In this document: one piece after another, positions 51,950 through 60,699 of the stretch
Position numbering within the stretch: position 1 is the stretch's first letter
How the letters are laid out: each line of letters opens with the position of its first letter
NCBI GenBank assembly: GCA_947630845.1
Contig: CANRJB010000008.1
Location: 1 to 64,000 of the forward strand
DNA: 64,000 nt
Origin: an uncultured Clostridia bacterium
Lineage (GTDB): Bacteria > Bacillota > Clostridia > Oscillospirales > Ruminococcaceae
Reading direction: 5' to 3'
Made by a program: the position numbers and the translations under genes
The notes under the pieces: generated by a model
What the model saw: only the letters and a program-made list of their open reading frames with translations
Told to the model about the DNA's origin: nothing
Database searches by the model: none

Positions 51950-52729
51950 ATGCAGGAATTTGGCAAGGGAAGGGTTTTTCGCAATACCATCAGACGGGCT
52001 TTCAACCTGACGGAGGACACTGCTACGCATGAGGAGATCAGACAGCGCATCATCAGCTCCGGTCAGGTGACGGGGACGAATATGTGCATCCTCATCTGTG
52101 CGATCCTGATCGCATCGGTGGGACTGAATACAGGGTCAACGGCGGTTATCATCGGAGCAATGCTGATCTCTCCTTTGATGGGCAGCATTCTTGCCATGGC
52201 GTACAACACGGCAGCGGCGGATTTTGCACGTTTCCGGCGAAACTGCTATGGTTTCATCATCCAGATCTTCATCAGCCTGATCGTATCCATCCTCTATTTT
52301 CTGCTCTCTCCCATCAATGCGCCGACAAGTGAACTGCTCGCCCGGACGCAGCCGACACTCTATGATGTCATCATCGCAACAGCAGGCGGTTTTGCCGGCA
52401 TCATCGGTAACACCCGGACGGATAAGGCGAACAATGTCGTACCCGGTGTCGCCATTGCGACTGCACTCATGCCGCCGGTCTGCACCTGCGGATATTCCAT
52501 CGCACACGGAAACTGGCAGATGCTTGCCGGAGCAGCGTATTTGTTTCTTGTGAACTGCTATTTTATCTACATATCGGCTGTGCTGGTACTGGATGTTCTG
52601 AAGATCCCGAAGGTAAGCGCATTGTCTGAGCAGCAGTGGAAAAGGCTGCAAAAAATCATGATACGAAACACGATCGTCATGCTCCTGCCCAGCATCCTCT
52701 TCACCTATCTGATGCTGTCAGGCAGTTAA
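51950..52729 (+). CDS. DUF389 family membrane protein
   Basis: A 259-residue protein with about six membrane helices. The DUF389 core is visible: ASVGLNTGSTAVIIGAMLISPLMGSILAM (in part), then VPGVAIATALMPPVCTCGYSIA (in part). These families are found in bacteria and archaea, sometimes linked to a transport-like fold; function is not established. GAGGTGATACT precedes ATG 51950. Followed by a bidirectional terminator. Confidence 0.9.
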   Translation: MQEFGKGRVFRNTIRRAFNLTEDTATHEEIRQRIISSGQVTGTNMCILICAILIASVGLNTGSTAVIIGAMLISPLMGSILAMAYNTAAADFARFRRNCYGFIIQIFISLIVSILYFLLSPINAPTSELLARTQPTLYDVIIATAGGFAGIIGNTRTDKANNVVPGVAIATALMPPVCTCGYSIAHGNWQMLAGAAYLFLVNCYFIYISAVLVLDVLKIPKVSALSEQQWKRLQKIMIRNTIVMLLPSILFTYLMLSGS

Positions 52730-52759
52730 AAAATCCGCTCTGCGATGAGCGGATTTTTT
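52728..52759. terminator. Bidirectional terminator between DUF389 and the HAD gene
   Basis: AAAAAATCCGCTC (52728-52740) pairs with GAGCGGATTTTTT (52747-52759), loop TGCGAT. A and T runs on both sides. It overlaps the HAD gene's stop codon region. Confidence 0.9.
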
Positions 52760-53409
52760 CATAACAGCAGTCTTTTCCGAAGTGCATCGGGAGAACTGAG
52801 GATCTCCGCTGCACCGTGTTCCTGTAGAAATGCTGCCGTCCGGAAGCCCCATGCCACACTGATGCAGCTCAGCCCTGCATTTTGTGCTGTCATGATGTCC
52901 ACATCGGAATCGCCGACATAGACCGCATCCTCCCGTGCGATCTGCAATTCTTCCAGTATCGCATAGACTGCATCCGGAGTAGGCTTTCTCGGTATACCCT
53001 CACACTCCCCACGCACTACATCGAACAGTCCCGGAAACATGGCATCACACAGCGTATGTACCGCATGATCTGCCTTGTTGGACAGTACCGCCGTCAGGAT
53101 GCCCTCCTTCCGCAATGCCCTGAGCAGCTCCGGAATGCCATCATAGGGGGCAGTATGTTCCGTGCAGTGGGCATCATAGTGTGCCCGGAAATCCCGATGC
53201 ACCTTGTCCTCTGCGGCAGCATCCGTCCCTTCCGGAACCGCTCTGTGGATGAGCATCCGGATGCCGTTGCCCACATAGGTGCGTACTTCTTCTATGGTAT
53301 GTTCCGGATATCCATTTTTTACTAAAGCACTGTTGACCGAAATCTTCAGATCTTCTAATGTATCCAGTATCGTTCCGTCTAAATCAAAAATCACAAGTTT
53401 CTCTTTCAT
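52759..53409 (-). CDS. HAD phosphatase, phosphoglycolate phosphatase-like
   Basis: A 216-residue HAD hydrolase. The nucleophile motif is VIFDLDGTILDTL at the N-terminus, motif II is LSNKADH, motif III/IV is RKPTPDAVY and VYVGDSDVDIMTA. The cap is of the helical C1 type as in Gph. It dephosphorylates small phosphoesters such as phosphoglycolate; the exact substrate is not readable. ATG 53409 follows GGAGGGG; in-frame sequence to 53529 is leader. Confidence 0.9.
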   Translation of the reverse strand: MKEKLVIFDLDGTILDTLEDLKISVNSALVKNGYPEHTIEEVRTYVGNGIRMLIHRAVPEGTDAAAEDKVHRDFRAHYDAHCTEHTAPYDGIPELLRALRKEGILTAVLSNKADHAVHTLCDAMFPGLFDVVRGECEGIPRKPTPDAVYAILEELQIAREDAVYVGDSDVDIMTAQNAGLSCISVAWGFRTAAFLQEHGAAEILSSPDALRKRLLL

Positions 53410-53492
53410 AAGCCCCTCCATGCACATTCTGCCGATCTTCTGTTCCCGGCAGCGGAAATATTTGTGGAATCGGATAAATCGTTTCCGGATGC

Positions 53493-53521
53493 TTGACAAT
53501 TTGTCAAGGTTGTGGTATAAT
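53493..53521 (+). promoter_or_regulatory. Promoter of the HD / CmpB-like pair, with palindrome over the -35
   Basis: TTGACA (53493-53498), 17 bases, TATAAT (53516-53521), with TGG before the -10. TTGACA-ATT-TGTCAA (53493-53507) is a perfect inverted repeat covering the -35, a candidate repressor site. The leader of about 100 bases shows no known riboswitch. Confidence 0.7.
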
Positions 53522-53630
53522 AATCGCAAGGAAATGTTGTTTCCATCATGCCCTATTCTATTATAACTCCAGTAAGAAAAAAAGTCAACTGTATACCGGA
53601 TCTTTGCCGGCGCAATGGAAAGGGGATCGA

Positions 53631-54155
53631 GTGCTTATGAAGCATGAACTGGCTGCCCGGAGAACTGCCATGCTGCATCCGGGCGTAAAATATAACAAGA
53701 ACGAAATCATCACTGCCATCCGTCAGGAGGCTGAGCTGCTGCTTCAGGAAGGACGTCTTTCTGAGACGAGACAATATGTCCAGCATTCGGATATGTCGGT
53801 TTTTCAGCACTGCTGTCATGTAGCTTATCTCTGCTGCGTGCTGAGTGTACGGATGGGGTTGGATGTGAGCTACCGGGAACTGATCCGGGGGGCATTGCTG
53901 CATGATTATTTTCTCTATGACTGGCATCACACCCACGCTTTCAATTTCCGCCATGCTTTCGGACATTCGACTCTCGCCATGAAAAATGCACTGATGGACT
54001 ATCCGCTGACAGAGAAGGAAATGCAGATCATACAACGCCATATGTGGCCGCTGACGGTCGTACCGCCCACCTGTAAGGAGGGATGGGTGATCGTGATTGC
54101 GGATAAGATCTGCACGATACTCGAAGTGTTCCGGAAGGAGCGTGTGCGATTATGA
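53631..54155 (+). CDS. HD domain protein
   Basis: A protein of 174 residues from GTG 53631 (172 from ATG 53637). The HD core is FQHCCHVAYLCCVLSV, GALLHDYFLYDWHH, and FGHSTLAMKN with a late His. Similar HD proteins in Firmicutes are annotated only as HD-domain hydrolases. AAGGGG at 53620 is spaced better from the GTG. Coupled to the next gene by ATGA. Function unknown. Confidence 0.82.
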   Translation: MLMKHELAARRTAMLHPGVKYNKNEIITAIRQEAELLLQEGRLSETRQYVQHSDMSVFQHCCHVAYLCCVLSVRMGLDVSYRELIRGALLHDYFLYDWHHTHAFNFRHAFGHSTLAMKNALMDYPLTEKEMQIIQRHMWPLTVVPPTCKEGWVIVIADKICTILEVFRKERVRL

Positions 54156-54919
54156 AGGTGAATTTTGTAGAATTATCGGGTATGGAACTCGATTATCTGT
54201 TTCTGAGCTTTATGCTGTACAGCTTTCTGGGATGGCTCTGGGAGACAACGATCGTTTCTCTCTGGGAGTCCGGGCATTTCCTGAACAGGGGGTCACTGCT
54301 TGGTCCTTACTGCCCGGTCTATGGGGGCGGATGTGTGCTTGGCATCATCATGGCGCACAATATCCCGAATGCAGCGGTACAGTTTCTGGTATCGGCATGT
54401 CTTTGCATTGCCTGTGAGTATCTCTGTGCATCCATTCTGGAGGACATTTTCCATGTCAAGCTCTGGGACTATTCGGGCATTGCCTTCAACATCAAGGGGC
54501 GTGTATGCCTGTTGGGATTCCTGTTTTTCGGCATTGCTACGACGGTCATCAGCCGTATTGCCGAACCGCTTGTAGTGGCATGGTTTGATACCATCCGCCC
54601 GGACATCATCAATGTGACAGCGATCCTGTTTGCCATTCTGCTGGCAGGAGATACGCTGCTGTCGGGCATTGCATTTTCACGTAAGAGCAGGCGGCTGTAC
54701 CGCTTCTATGTCCGGTATCATGTGATGCTCAACCGGGAATGCCGCAGTCTGTCGCATTTTCTCCAGAGTAAGCTGCCTCGTCCGCTGCTGGCGTATCTGA
54801 TGCGCATGCAGGCAGCGATCCTTGCAACGAACCGCACCCTCAACGACCGTCACATGCAGCATCGTGAGGTGCTGGAGGAAAAAATAGGGGAAACCATCGG
54901 ACGTTTCCGGAAAAGCTGA
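54152..54919 (+). CDS. CmpB-type putative ABC transporter permease family protein
   Basis: A 255-residue membrane protein of the family called ABC_trans_CmpB. The N-terminal signature YSFLGWLWETTIVSLWESGHFLNRGSLLGP (as YSFLGWLWET and FLNRGSLLGPYCPVYGGG) and about five membrane segments are visible. The C-terminal 75 residues are charged and helical. Despite the name, no partner ATPase is nearby, and a transport role is unproven. It overlaps the HD gene by four bases. Confidence 0.85.
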   Translation: MKVNFVELSGMELDYLFLSFMLYSFLGWLWETTIVSLWESGHFLNRGSLLGPYCPVYGGGCVLGIIMAHNIPNAAVQFLVSACLCIACEYLCASILEDIFHVKLWDYSGIAFNIKGRVCLLGFLFFGIATTVISRIAEPLVVAWFDTIRPDIINVTAILFAILLAGDTLLSGIAFSRKSRRLYRFYVRYHVMLNRECRSLSHFLQSKLPRPLLAYLMRMQAAILATNRTLNDRHMQHREVLEEKIGETIGRFRKS

Positions 54920-54930
54920 TAAACCTGATT

Positions 54931-54965
54931 TTTCTGTCATCCTGACCCCGATAGGATGGCAGAAA
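54931..54965. repeat. Dispersed palindromic repeat, copy between CmpB-like gene and hydG
   Basis: TTTCTGTCATCCT (54931-54943), loop GACCCCGAT, AGGATGGCAGAAA (54953-54965); one wobble in 13 bases. Followed by GTCTGCGGCGG, as at the 56661 copy (CCTGCGGCG). Confidence 0.75.
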
Positions 54966-55023
54966 ATTGTCTGCGGCGGCAATTGGCGCATGCGTAAAAA
55001 CGGTTTGCCAAGACATCACATGA

Positions 55024-55052
55024 TTGACAAATCACACAAGCTGTGGTATAAT
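55024..55052 (+). promoter_or_regulatory. Promoter of hydG
   Basis: TTGACA (55024-55029), 17 bases, TATAAT (55047-55052), with TGG before the -10. An untranslated leader of about 80 bases follows. Confidence 0.85.
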
Positions 55053-55140
55053 AGTGATACCGAGCCGGAAATGTATTGACGGCAAGGATTTTATTTACTG
55101 ACGCAGATCATTTGGAGATGCGGAAGAGGAGGAATTTTTT

Positions 55141-56556
55141 ATGTACGATCCGAAGTCACTTAAAGCGGAGGAATTTATTGACCATGCCGAAATCGAGGAG
55201 ACTCTTGCATATGCCGATGCGCATAAGCATGACAGGGAACTGATCGGGCAGATCATCGAAAAGGCAAAGGAACTGAAAGGACTGTCCCACCGGGAAGCTT
55301 CTGTGCTGCTTGCATGTGAGGAGGATGACCTGAATGAGAAGGTCTGTCAGCTTGCAGAGCAGATCAAGTTGGATTTTTACGGCAATCGTATTGTGATGTT
55401 TGCGCCGCTGTATCTGTCCAACTACTGTGTGAACGGATGCCTGTATTGTCCCTATCACGCAAAAAACAAGACCATCCCCCGCAAAAAGCTCACACAGGAA
55501 GAAGTGCGTGCCGAGGTCATTGCCTTACAGGACATGGGACACAAACGCCTTGCTATCGAAGCTGGTGAAGATCCGGTCAACAACCCCATCGAGTACATCC
55601 TTGAATGTATCAGAACCATCTACAGCATCCACCACAAGAACGGCGATATCCGCCGTGTGAATGTCAACATTGCGGCAACAACGGTTGAAAATTACCGTAA
55701 GCTCAAAGAAGCCGGCATCGGTACGTATATCCTGTTTCAGGAGACTTACCATAAGGAGAGCTATGAGCATCTGCATCCGACCGGTCCGAAACATAATTAT
55801 GCTTACCACACCGAAGCTATGGACAGGGCAATGGAAGGCGGTATTGATGATGTGGGTCTGGGTGTGCTATTCGGGCTGGAACTGTATCGCTATGAATTTG
55901 CAGGGCTGTTGATGCATGCGGAACATCTGGAAGCAGTGCATGGCGTAGGTCCGCACACTATTTCTGTGCCGAGAGTAAAACATGCCGACGATATCGACCC
56001 GGAGGCATTTGATAACTCCATTTCGGATGAGACATTCGAGAAGATCATTGCCTGCATCCGTGTGGCAGTGCCGTACACGGGGATGATCATTTCAACCCGT
56101 GAAAGCGAGGAAGTCCGTGCGAAGGCATTACGGCTTGGAATCTCACAGATTTCCGGCGGTTCGAGGACATCGGTCGGCGGCTATACCGAGGAGGAACGTC
56201 CGCATGATACAGAACAGTTTGATGTGTCCGACCAGAGAACGTTGGATGAAGTGGTGAACTGGCTGATGAAGGATGGCTTTATTCCGTCATTCTGCACGGC
56301 TTGTTACCGTGAGGGCAGAACGGGCGATCGTTTTATGCAGCTCTGCAAATCCCGTCAGATCCTTAACTGCTGCCATCCGAATGCGCTTATGACCTTGCAG
56401 GAATATCTGGAGGACTATGCAGCACCGGAAACCAAGGAGATCGGCGAGAAACTCATTGCAGCAGAGCTAAAGAAGATCCCGAATGAAAAGGTACAAAACA
56501 TTACGATCGAACGCCTTGCAAAAATCAAAAACGGAGAAAGAGATTTCAGATTCTGA
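55141..56556 (+). CDS. hydG: [FeFe]-hydrogenase maturation radical SAM protein HydG
   Basis: A 471-residue enzyme that splits tyrosine to supply CO and cyanide to the H-cluster. The radical SAM cluster motif CX3CX2C is CVNGCLYCPYH (about 99-109). The C-terminal auxiliary cluster motif is CTACYREGRTGDRFMQLC in part, with the downstream cysteines at NCC. It is the third maturase in the window after HydF and HydE, 12 kb away, each under its own promoter. ThiH-type homologue also uses tyrosine. AGAGGAGG precedes ATG 55141. Confidence 0.97.
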   Translation: MYDPKSLKAEEFIDHAEIEETLAYADAHKHDRELIGQIIEKAKELKGLSHREASVLLACEEDDLNEKVCQLAEQIKLDFYGNRIVMFAPLYLSNYCVNGCLYCPYHAKNKTIPRKKLTQEEVRAEVIALQDMGHKRLAIEAGEDPVNNPIEYILECIRTIYSIHHKNGDIRRVNVNIAATTVENYRKLKEAGIGTYILFQETYHKESYEHLHPTGPKHNYAYHTEAMDRAMEGGIDDVGLGVLFGLELYRYEFAGLLMHAEHLEAVHGVGPHTISVPRVKHADDIDPEAFDNSISDETFEKIIACIRVAVPYTGMIISTRESEEVRAKALRLGISQISGGSRTSVGGYTEEERPHDTEQFDVSDQRTLDEVVNWLMKDGFIPSFCTACYREGRTGDRFMQLCKSRQILNCCHPNALMTLQEYLEDYAAPETKEIGEKLIAAELKKIPNEKVQNITIERLAKIKNGERDFRF

Positions 56557-56609
56557 CTCATTTCCTGTCATCTTACGGATAAAGTTTATGGGATCGTATA
56601 TGAAAGTGA

Positions 56610-56637
56610 AAAGAGGAACGGCTTGCCATTCCTCTTT
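56610..56637 (+). terminator. Terminator of hydG
   Basis: AAAGAGGAA plus GG (56610-56621) pairs with CC plus TTCCTCTTT (56626-56637), loop CTTG, one bulge on each side. Followed by CTCATTTGG. Confidence 0.7.
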
Positions 56638-56660
56638 CTCATTTGGTCGGAATATCAATT

Positions 56661-56690
56661 TTCTGTCATCCTCCCCCGATAGGATGGCAG
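56661..56690. repeat. Dispersed palindromic repeat, copy between hydG and sigK
   Basis: TTCTGTCATCCT (56661-56672), loop CCCCCGAT, AGGATGGCAG (56681-56690). Similar flanking TGCCTGCGGCG. Confidence 0.75.
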
Positions 56691-56713
56691 GGAATGCCTG
56701 CGGCGTATCCATA

Positions 56714-57397
56714 TCAATACGGCGTTGTATCGTACTTTTCCTTTAGTTTTTGCAGTGCCTTTTTTTCGAGACGGGATACATAGGAACGGGAAATACCCAG
56801 TTTTTTTGCCACCTCACGCTGTGTCAGGGGTACATTGCCGTACAGCCCATAACGATGTGTCAGGATCTCCAGCTCCCGTTCCTCCATACATTCTCCCAGA
56901 AAACGGTACAGCAGATCGGTGTGGATGGACAGATCCACCTGCTCTTCCAGATCCGTGCCGTCCTCTAAAGTATCCATGAGAGTGAGGGTATTTCCATCCT
57001 TGTCGGTCATGGTGGGTTCATTCATGGAAATGTCAGACAGATGCTTTTTCTGCGCCCGGAAATACATCAGGACTTCATTTTCCACACACCTTGAAGCATA
57101 AGTAGAAAACCTTGCACCTTTCGTATGGTCAAATGTATCGACTGCCTTCATCAGCCCGAACGTCCCGATGGAGACAAGCTCTTCCTGATCTTCGGTGGAG
57201 CTGTGGTATTTTTTGACGATGTGCGCCACAAGGCGGAGATTGTGTTCAATGAGCCGATGCCGGGCGGCAGTATCCCCTCGTTCCATTTTCAGGAAACATT
57301 CCCTCTCCTCTGCGGCAGACAGAGGTTTCGGAAATAAGCTGGGCGTATCGGCATGGAGAATGAACAGGATGATCCGGCTGAACAGTTCTGACAGCAT
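56714..57397 (-). CDS. sigK: Sporulation sigma factor SigK, uninterrupted
   Basis: A 227-residue sigma-70 family factor. The N-terminus LFPKPLSAAEERECFLKMERGD (in part), then LIEHNLRLVAHIVKKY, GTFGLMKAVDTFD, RFSTYASRCVENEVLMYFR (in part) and HRYGLYGNVPLTQREVAKKLGISRSYVSRLEKKAL (in part) match SigK. SigK directs late mother-cell gene expression in endospore formers. The gene is continuous: no skin-type element splits it. An N-terminal segment before FPKPLS (about 22 residues) may be a pro-sequence. Monocistronic on the minus strand. Confidence 0.88.
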   Translation of the reverse strand: MLSELFSRIILFILHADTPSLFPKPLSAAEERECFLKMERGDTAARHRLIEHNLRLVAHIVKKYHSSTEDQEELVSIGTFGLMKAVDTFDHTKGARFSTYASRCVENEVLMYFRAQKKHLSDISMNEPTMTDKDGNTLTLMDTLEDGTDLEEQVDLSIHTDLLYRFLGECMEERELEILTHRYGLYGNVPLTQREVAKKLGISRSYVSRLEKKALQKLKEKYDTTPY

Positions 57398-57487
57398 GGC
57401 AGTACTCCTCTCTGAATGTTTGCTTCATAAAAGGATATGCCCGACATCCCGAAATCAGAACAATTGCACAAAAAGCATGTCCATATC

Positions 57488-57516
57488 TTGACAACATGAA
57501 CAGAACGTGGTATAAT
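57488..57516 (+). promoter_or_regulatory. Promoter of the MacB-like ABC gene
   Basis: TTGACA (57488-57493), 17 bases, TATAAT (57511-57516), with TGG before the -10. Confidence 0.85.
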
Positions 57517-57552
57517 AACTTTGTCATTAAAATAACAGAAAGGGGTTCTGAC

Positions 57553-60500
57553 ATGCTTGAATTAAAAGGTATCAAGAAAGATTATCTTGCCGGTGAAAAT
57601 ACAGTCCATGCTCTGAAAGGTATTGATCTGCAATTTCGATCCAGTGAATTTGTCTCCATCTTAGGACCTTCCGGCTGCGGCAAAACCACCATGCTCAACA
57701 TCATCGGCGGTCTTGACCACTACACCGAGGGTGATCTCATCATCAACGGCAAATCCACAAAGCATTTCAAGGACAAGAACTGGGATACTTACCGGAACCA
57801 TTCCATCGGATTCGTATTCCAGAGCTATCATCTTATCCCCCACCAGACTGTACTCCAGAATGTTGAAATTGCCCTGACGCTGTCGGGTGTGAAGAAGTCA
57901 GAACGCCGGGAACGTGCCAAAAAAGCGTTGGAAGACGTGGGACTGGGCGGACAGCTCCACAAGCGTCCCTCCGAAATGTCCGGCGGACAGATGCAGCGTG
58001 TCGCCATTGCCCGTGCATTGGTCAACAATCCCGACATCATCCTTGCTGACGAACCGACCGGTGCGCTCGATACGGAAACATCCGTACAGGTAATGGAGAT
58101 CCTGAAAGCCATCTCCAAAGACCGTCTCATTATCATGGTAACGCACAATCCGGAGCTTGCGGAGAAATATTCCTCCCGTATCATCCGGATGCTTGACGGT
58201 GAGATCAAATCGGATTCCGCTCCCCTGACAGAGGAAGAAATTGCAAAGGAGAAAGAAGGAGATCAGGCTGCTGCCGATGCCAATGCCAAAAAGAAAAAGC
58301 CCTCCATGTCCTTCCCGACAGCATTCGGACTGTCACTGAAAAACCTCTTTACCAAGAAGGGGCGCACGCTGCTGACTTCGTTTGCCGGGAGCATCGGCAT
58401 CATCGGCATAGCGTTGGTACTCTCCATTTCGCAGGGGTTTCAGACATATATTGATGCCGTACAGGAAGATACCCTTGCATCGTATCCGCTGACCATCGAA
58501 GCTGCCACCATTGACCTGACCACCCTCATGCAGACCTTTCTCGGTGTACAGCAGGACAGTGTCACACATGGTAAGGATGAAGTCTATGAGAAGGATGCCA
58601 TGTATAACCTTGTGGAGGCTATGAATGATCTCGAAGCCGATACCAATGACCTCGAAGCCTTCAAAGTATACCTCGAAAAGGAATACGCCGATCCGGACAG
58701 TAAGCTTTCCGGTGCTCTGTCGGGCATTCAGTATGCCTACCCCCTCGGACTGCTTGTGTATACGGAAAATGTAGACGGCACAATTATCCGTTCCGATACA
58801 CAGGAGCTGCTCAAAGACCTTGTGAGCGAATCCATTGACATGGATGTCTCAGCAATGGTAGAAATGCGTGACAGCATGTTTGGTATTTCCGAAAGCTCTA
58901 CTGGCTCCGGACTGGGCAATGCTGTGCTGTGGCAGGAGATGCTGCCGGGGGATAACGGTGCTGCGGTGAGTGATCTGCTGAAAAAGCAATATGACGTACT
59001 CTATGGCGACTGGGCGGATGATTATGACGAGATCATGCTTGTTGTGGATGAAAACAACGAAATTGATGACATGACCCTCTATGCACTCGGACTTGAAACC
59101 AAAGATACGATGGATGCCATCATGGATGCCTCCGTCAACCATACCAAACTGGAAGAAAAGGATGCAAAGACATGGAGCTATGAGGAGATCTGCAAGATGG
59201 AGTTTCGTGTCGTCCTCAATTCCGACTGCTATTCCTATGATGAACTGACCGATACTTACAGTGATCTGCGTGACACAGAACAGGGGATGAAGTATCTGTA
59301 TGACAATGCCCTGCCCTTGAAAGTGACGGGCATTCTCCGCCCGAATGAAGATACCCAGTCCGCCATGCTCAACGGTTCGATCGCCTATACCTCCAAGCTG
59401 ACAGAATATGTGGTGCAGGAGATGCAGAACTGTGATGCTTTGCAGGCACAGCTTGCCGATGAGGACAAGGACATCTTCACCGGACTGCCCTTCAAGGAAA
59501 GCAGCGACGACCTGACCGATGCACAGAAGGAAGAGGAATTCCGCAGCTATGTGGATGAACTGCCGAAGGCAATGAAGCAGGAGATGTACATCCGCATGAA
59601 ATCCATTCCGACTGAGGAAGAACTGCAAACCATGACATCCGATGCCCTCAAGGGCAAGTCACGGAAGGACATGGAGGATACCATGCTGCAAGCCCTCACG
59701 GAACAGATGAGCATGTCAGAAGATGAACTGAAAGATTATATCAAAAAAATGAATGACGACGACCTCAAAGAAGTCTATACCGAAATGGTCGAGCAGCAGG
59801 CAAAAATGCAGTATGCCGCACAGGTGCAGCAGCAGATGGCAGAAGTCCCTGCCGATCAGCTCATTCCCATGCTGGAGGAGGAGCTGAAACAGACAGATGA
59901 AGCTCGGTTCGGTGTCTACTATGAAGAATTGCTTGAATTTTCGGATTCCACCTATGACGACAATCTGAAAAAACTTGGCAATGCTGATCTGGACAGCCCG
60001 TCTTCCATCAACCTCTATGCATCCTCCTTTGAGAACAAGGATGTGATCGAGGAGGTCATTGCCGACTATAACGAGACTGTTGAGGACATCAAACAGATCA
60101 AGTACACGGACTACATCGGACTGATGATGAGCAGCATTACAACCATCATCAATGCCATCACCTATGTATTGATCGCATTTGTGGGCATTTCTCTGATCGT
60201 GTCGTCCATTATGATCGGTGTCATCACGTTGATCTCTGTACAGGAACGGACGAAGGAGATCGGCATCCTGCGTGCCATCGGCGCATCCAAGCGTGATGTA
60301 TCGAGCATGTTCAATGCCGAAACGCTGATCATCGGCTTTACATCGGGACTGTTGGGTGTTCTGGTGACATATGCTCTGCTCATTCCCATCAACATCGTTA
60401 TCCACGACCTGACGACCATCACGGCACTGAACGCAGTGCTGCCGGTTGTGGCTGCGGTTATCCTTGTTGCCATTAGTATGTTCCTGACGCTGATCGCCGG

Positions 60501-60561
60501 CATCATTCCATCCCGGAGTGCAGCAAAGAAAGATCCGGTTGTGGCACTCAGGACAGAATGA
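57553..60561 (+). CDS. ABC transporter, ATPase fused to FtsX-type permease (MacB-like)
   Basis: A 1002-residue protein. Residues 1 to about 225 are an ATPase of the LolD/MacB class: Walker A GPSGCGKTT, signature MSGGQ, Walker B ILADEPTG, H-loop VTHNPELAE. From about 270 to the end is an FtsX-type permease, with one membrane helix (about 276-298), a very large extracytoplasmic domain of about 560 residues rich in Asp, Glu and Met, and a C-terminal group of three helices (about 870-1000). Such mechanotransmission ABC proteins act in peptide/antibiotic efflux or cell-envelope control rather than classical import. Independently transcribed. Confidence 0.9.
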   Translation: MLELKGIKKDYLAGENTVHALKGIDLQFRSSEFVSILGPSGCGKTTMLNIIGGLDHYTEGDLIINGKSTKHFKDKNWDTYRNHSIGFVFQSYHLIPHQTVLQNVEIALTLSGVKKSERRERAKKALEDVGLGGQLHKRPSEMSGGQMQRVAIARALVNNPDIILADEPTGALDTETSVQVMEILKAISKDRLIIMVTHNPELAEKYSSRIIRMLDGEIKSDSAPLTEEEIAKEKEGDQAAADANAKKKKPSMSFPTAFGLSLKNLFTKKGRTLLTSFAGSIGIIGIALVLSISQGFQTYIDAVQEDTLASYPLTIEAATIDLTTLMQTFLGVQQDSVTHGKDEVYEKDAMYNLVEAMNDLEADTNDLEAFKVYLEKEYADPDSKLSGALSGIQYAYPLGLLVYTENVDGTIIRSDTQELLKDLVSESIDMDVSAMVEMRDSMFGISESSTGSGLGNAVLWQEMLPGDNGAAVSDLLKKQYDVLYGDWADDYDEIMLVVDENNEIDDMTLYALGLETKDTMDAIMDASVNHTKLEEKDAKTWSYEEICKMEFRVVLNSDCYSYDELTDTYSDLRDTEQGMKYLYDNALPLKVTGILRPNEDTQSAMLNGSIAYTSKLTEYVVQEMQNCDALQAQLADEDKDIFTGLPFKESSDDLTDAQKEEEFRSYVDELPKAMKQEMYIRMKSIPTEEELQTMTSDALKGKSRKDMEDTMLQALTEQMSMSEDELKDYIKKMNDDDLKEVYTEMVEQQAKMQYAAQVQQQMAEVPADQLIPMLEEELKQTDEARFGVYYEELLEFSDSTYDDNLKKLGNADLDSPSSINLYASSFENKDVIEEVIADYNETVEDIKQIKYTDYIGLMMSSITTIINAITYVLIAFVGISLIVSSIMIGVITLISVQERTKEIGILRAIGASKRDVSSMFNAETLIIGFTSGLLGVLVTYALLIPINIVIHDLTTITALNAVLPVVAAVILVAISMFLTLIAGIIPSRSAAKKDPVVALRTE

Positions 60562-60600
60562 TCTGTGGAGATCTGCACACTGATCCATCAGGTTTATGAA

Positions 60601-60636
60601 CAATGCCCCCTTTGCCGTCAGGCATCGGGGGCATTG
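60601..60636 (+). terminator. Terminator of the ABC gene
   Basis: CAATGCCCCC (60601-60610) pairs with GGGGGCATTG (60627-60636); inside, TGCC/GGCA may extend the stem. Followed by TGTTTGG. Confidence 0.7.
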
Positions 60637-60699
60637 TGTTTGGAACATATCTATGCAGACAGAAACGATTCCCTGCCAGAAAATCCGGCATGTGTATGA

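Noticed and set aside
59716..60648. 310-residue minus-strand frame
   Set aside because: Antisense to the FtsX permease; runs through the terminator of the ABC gene.
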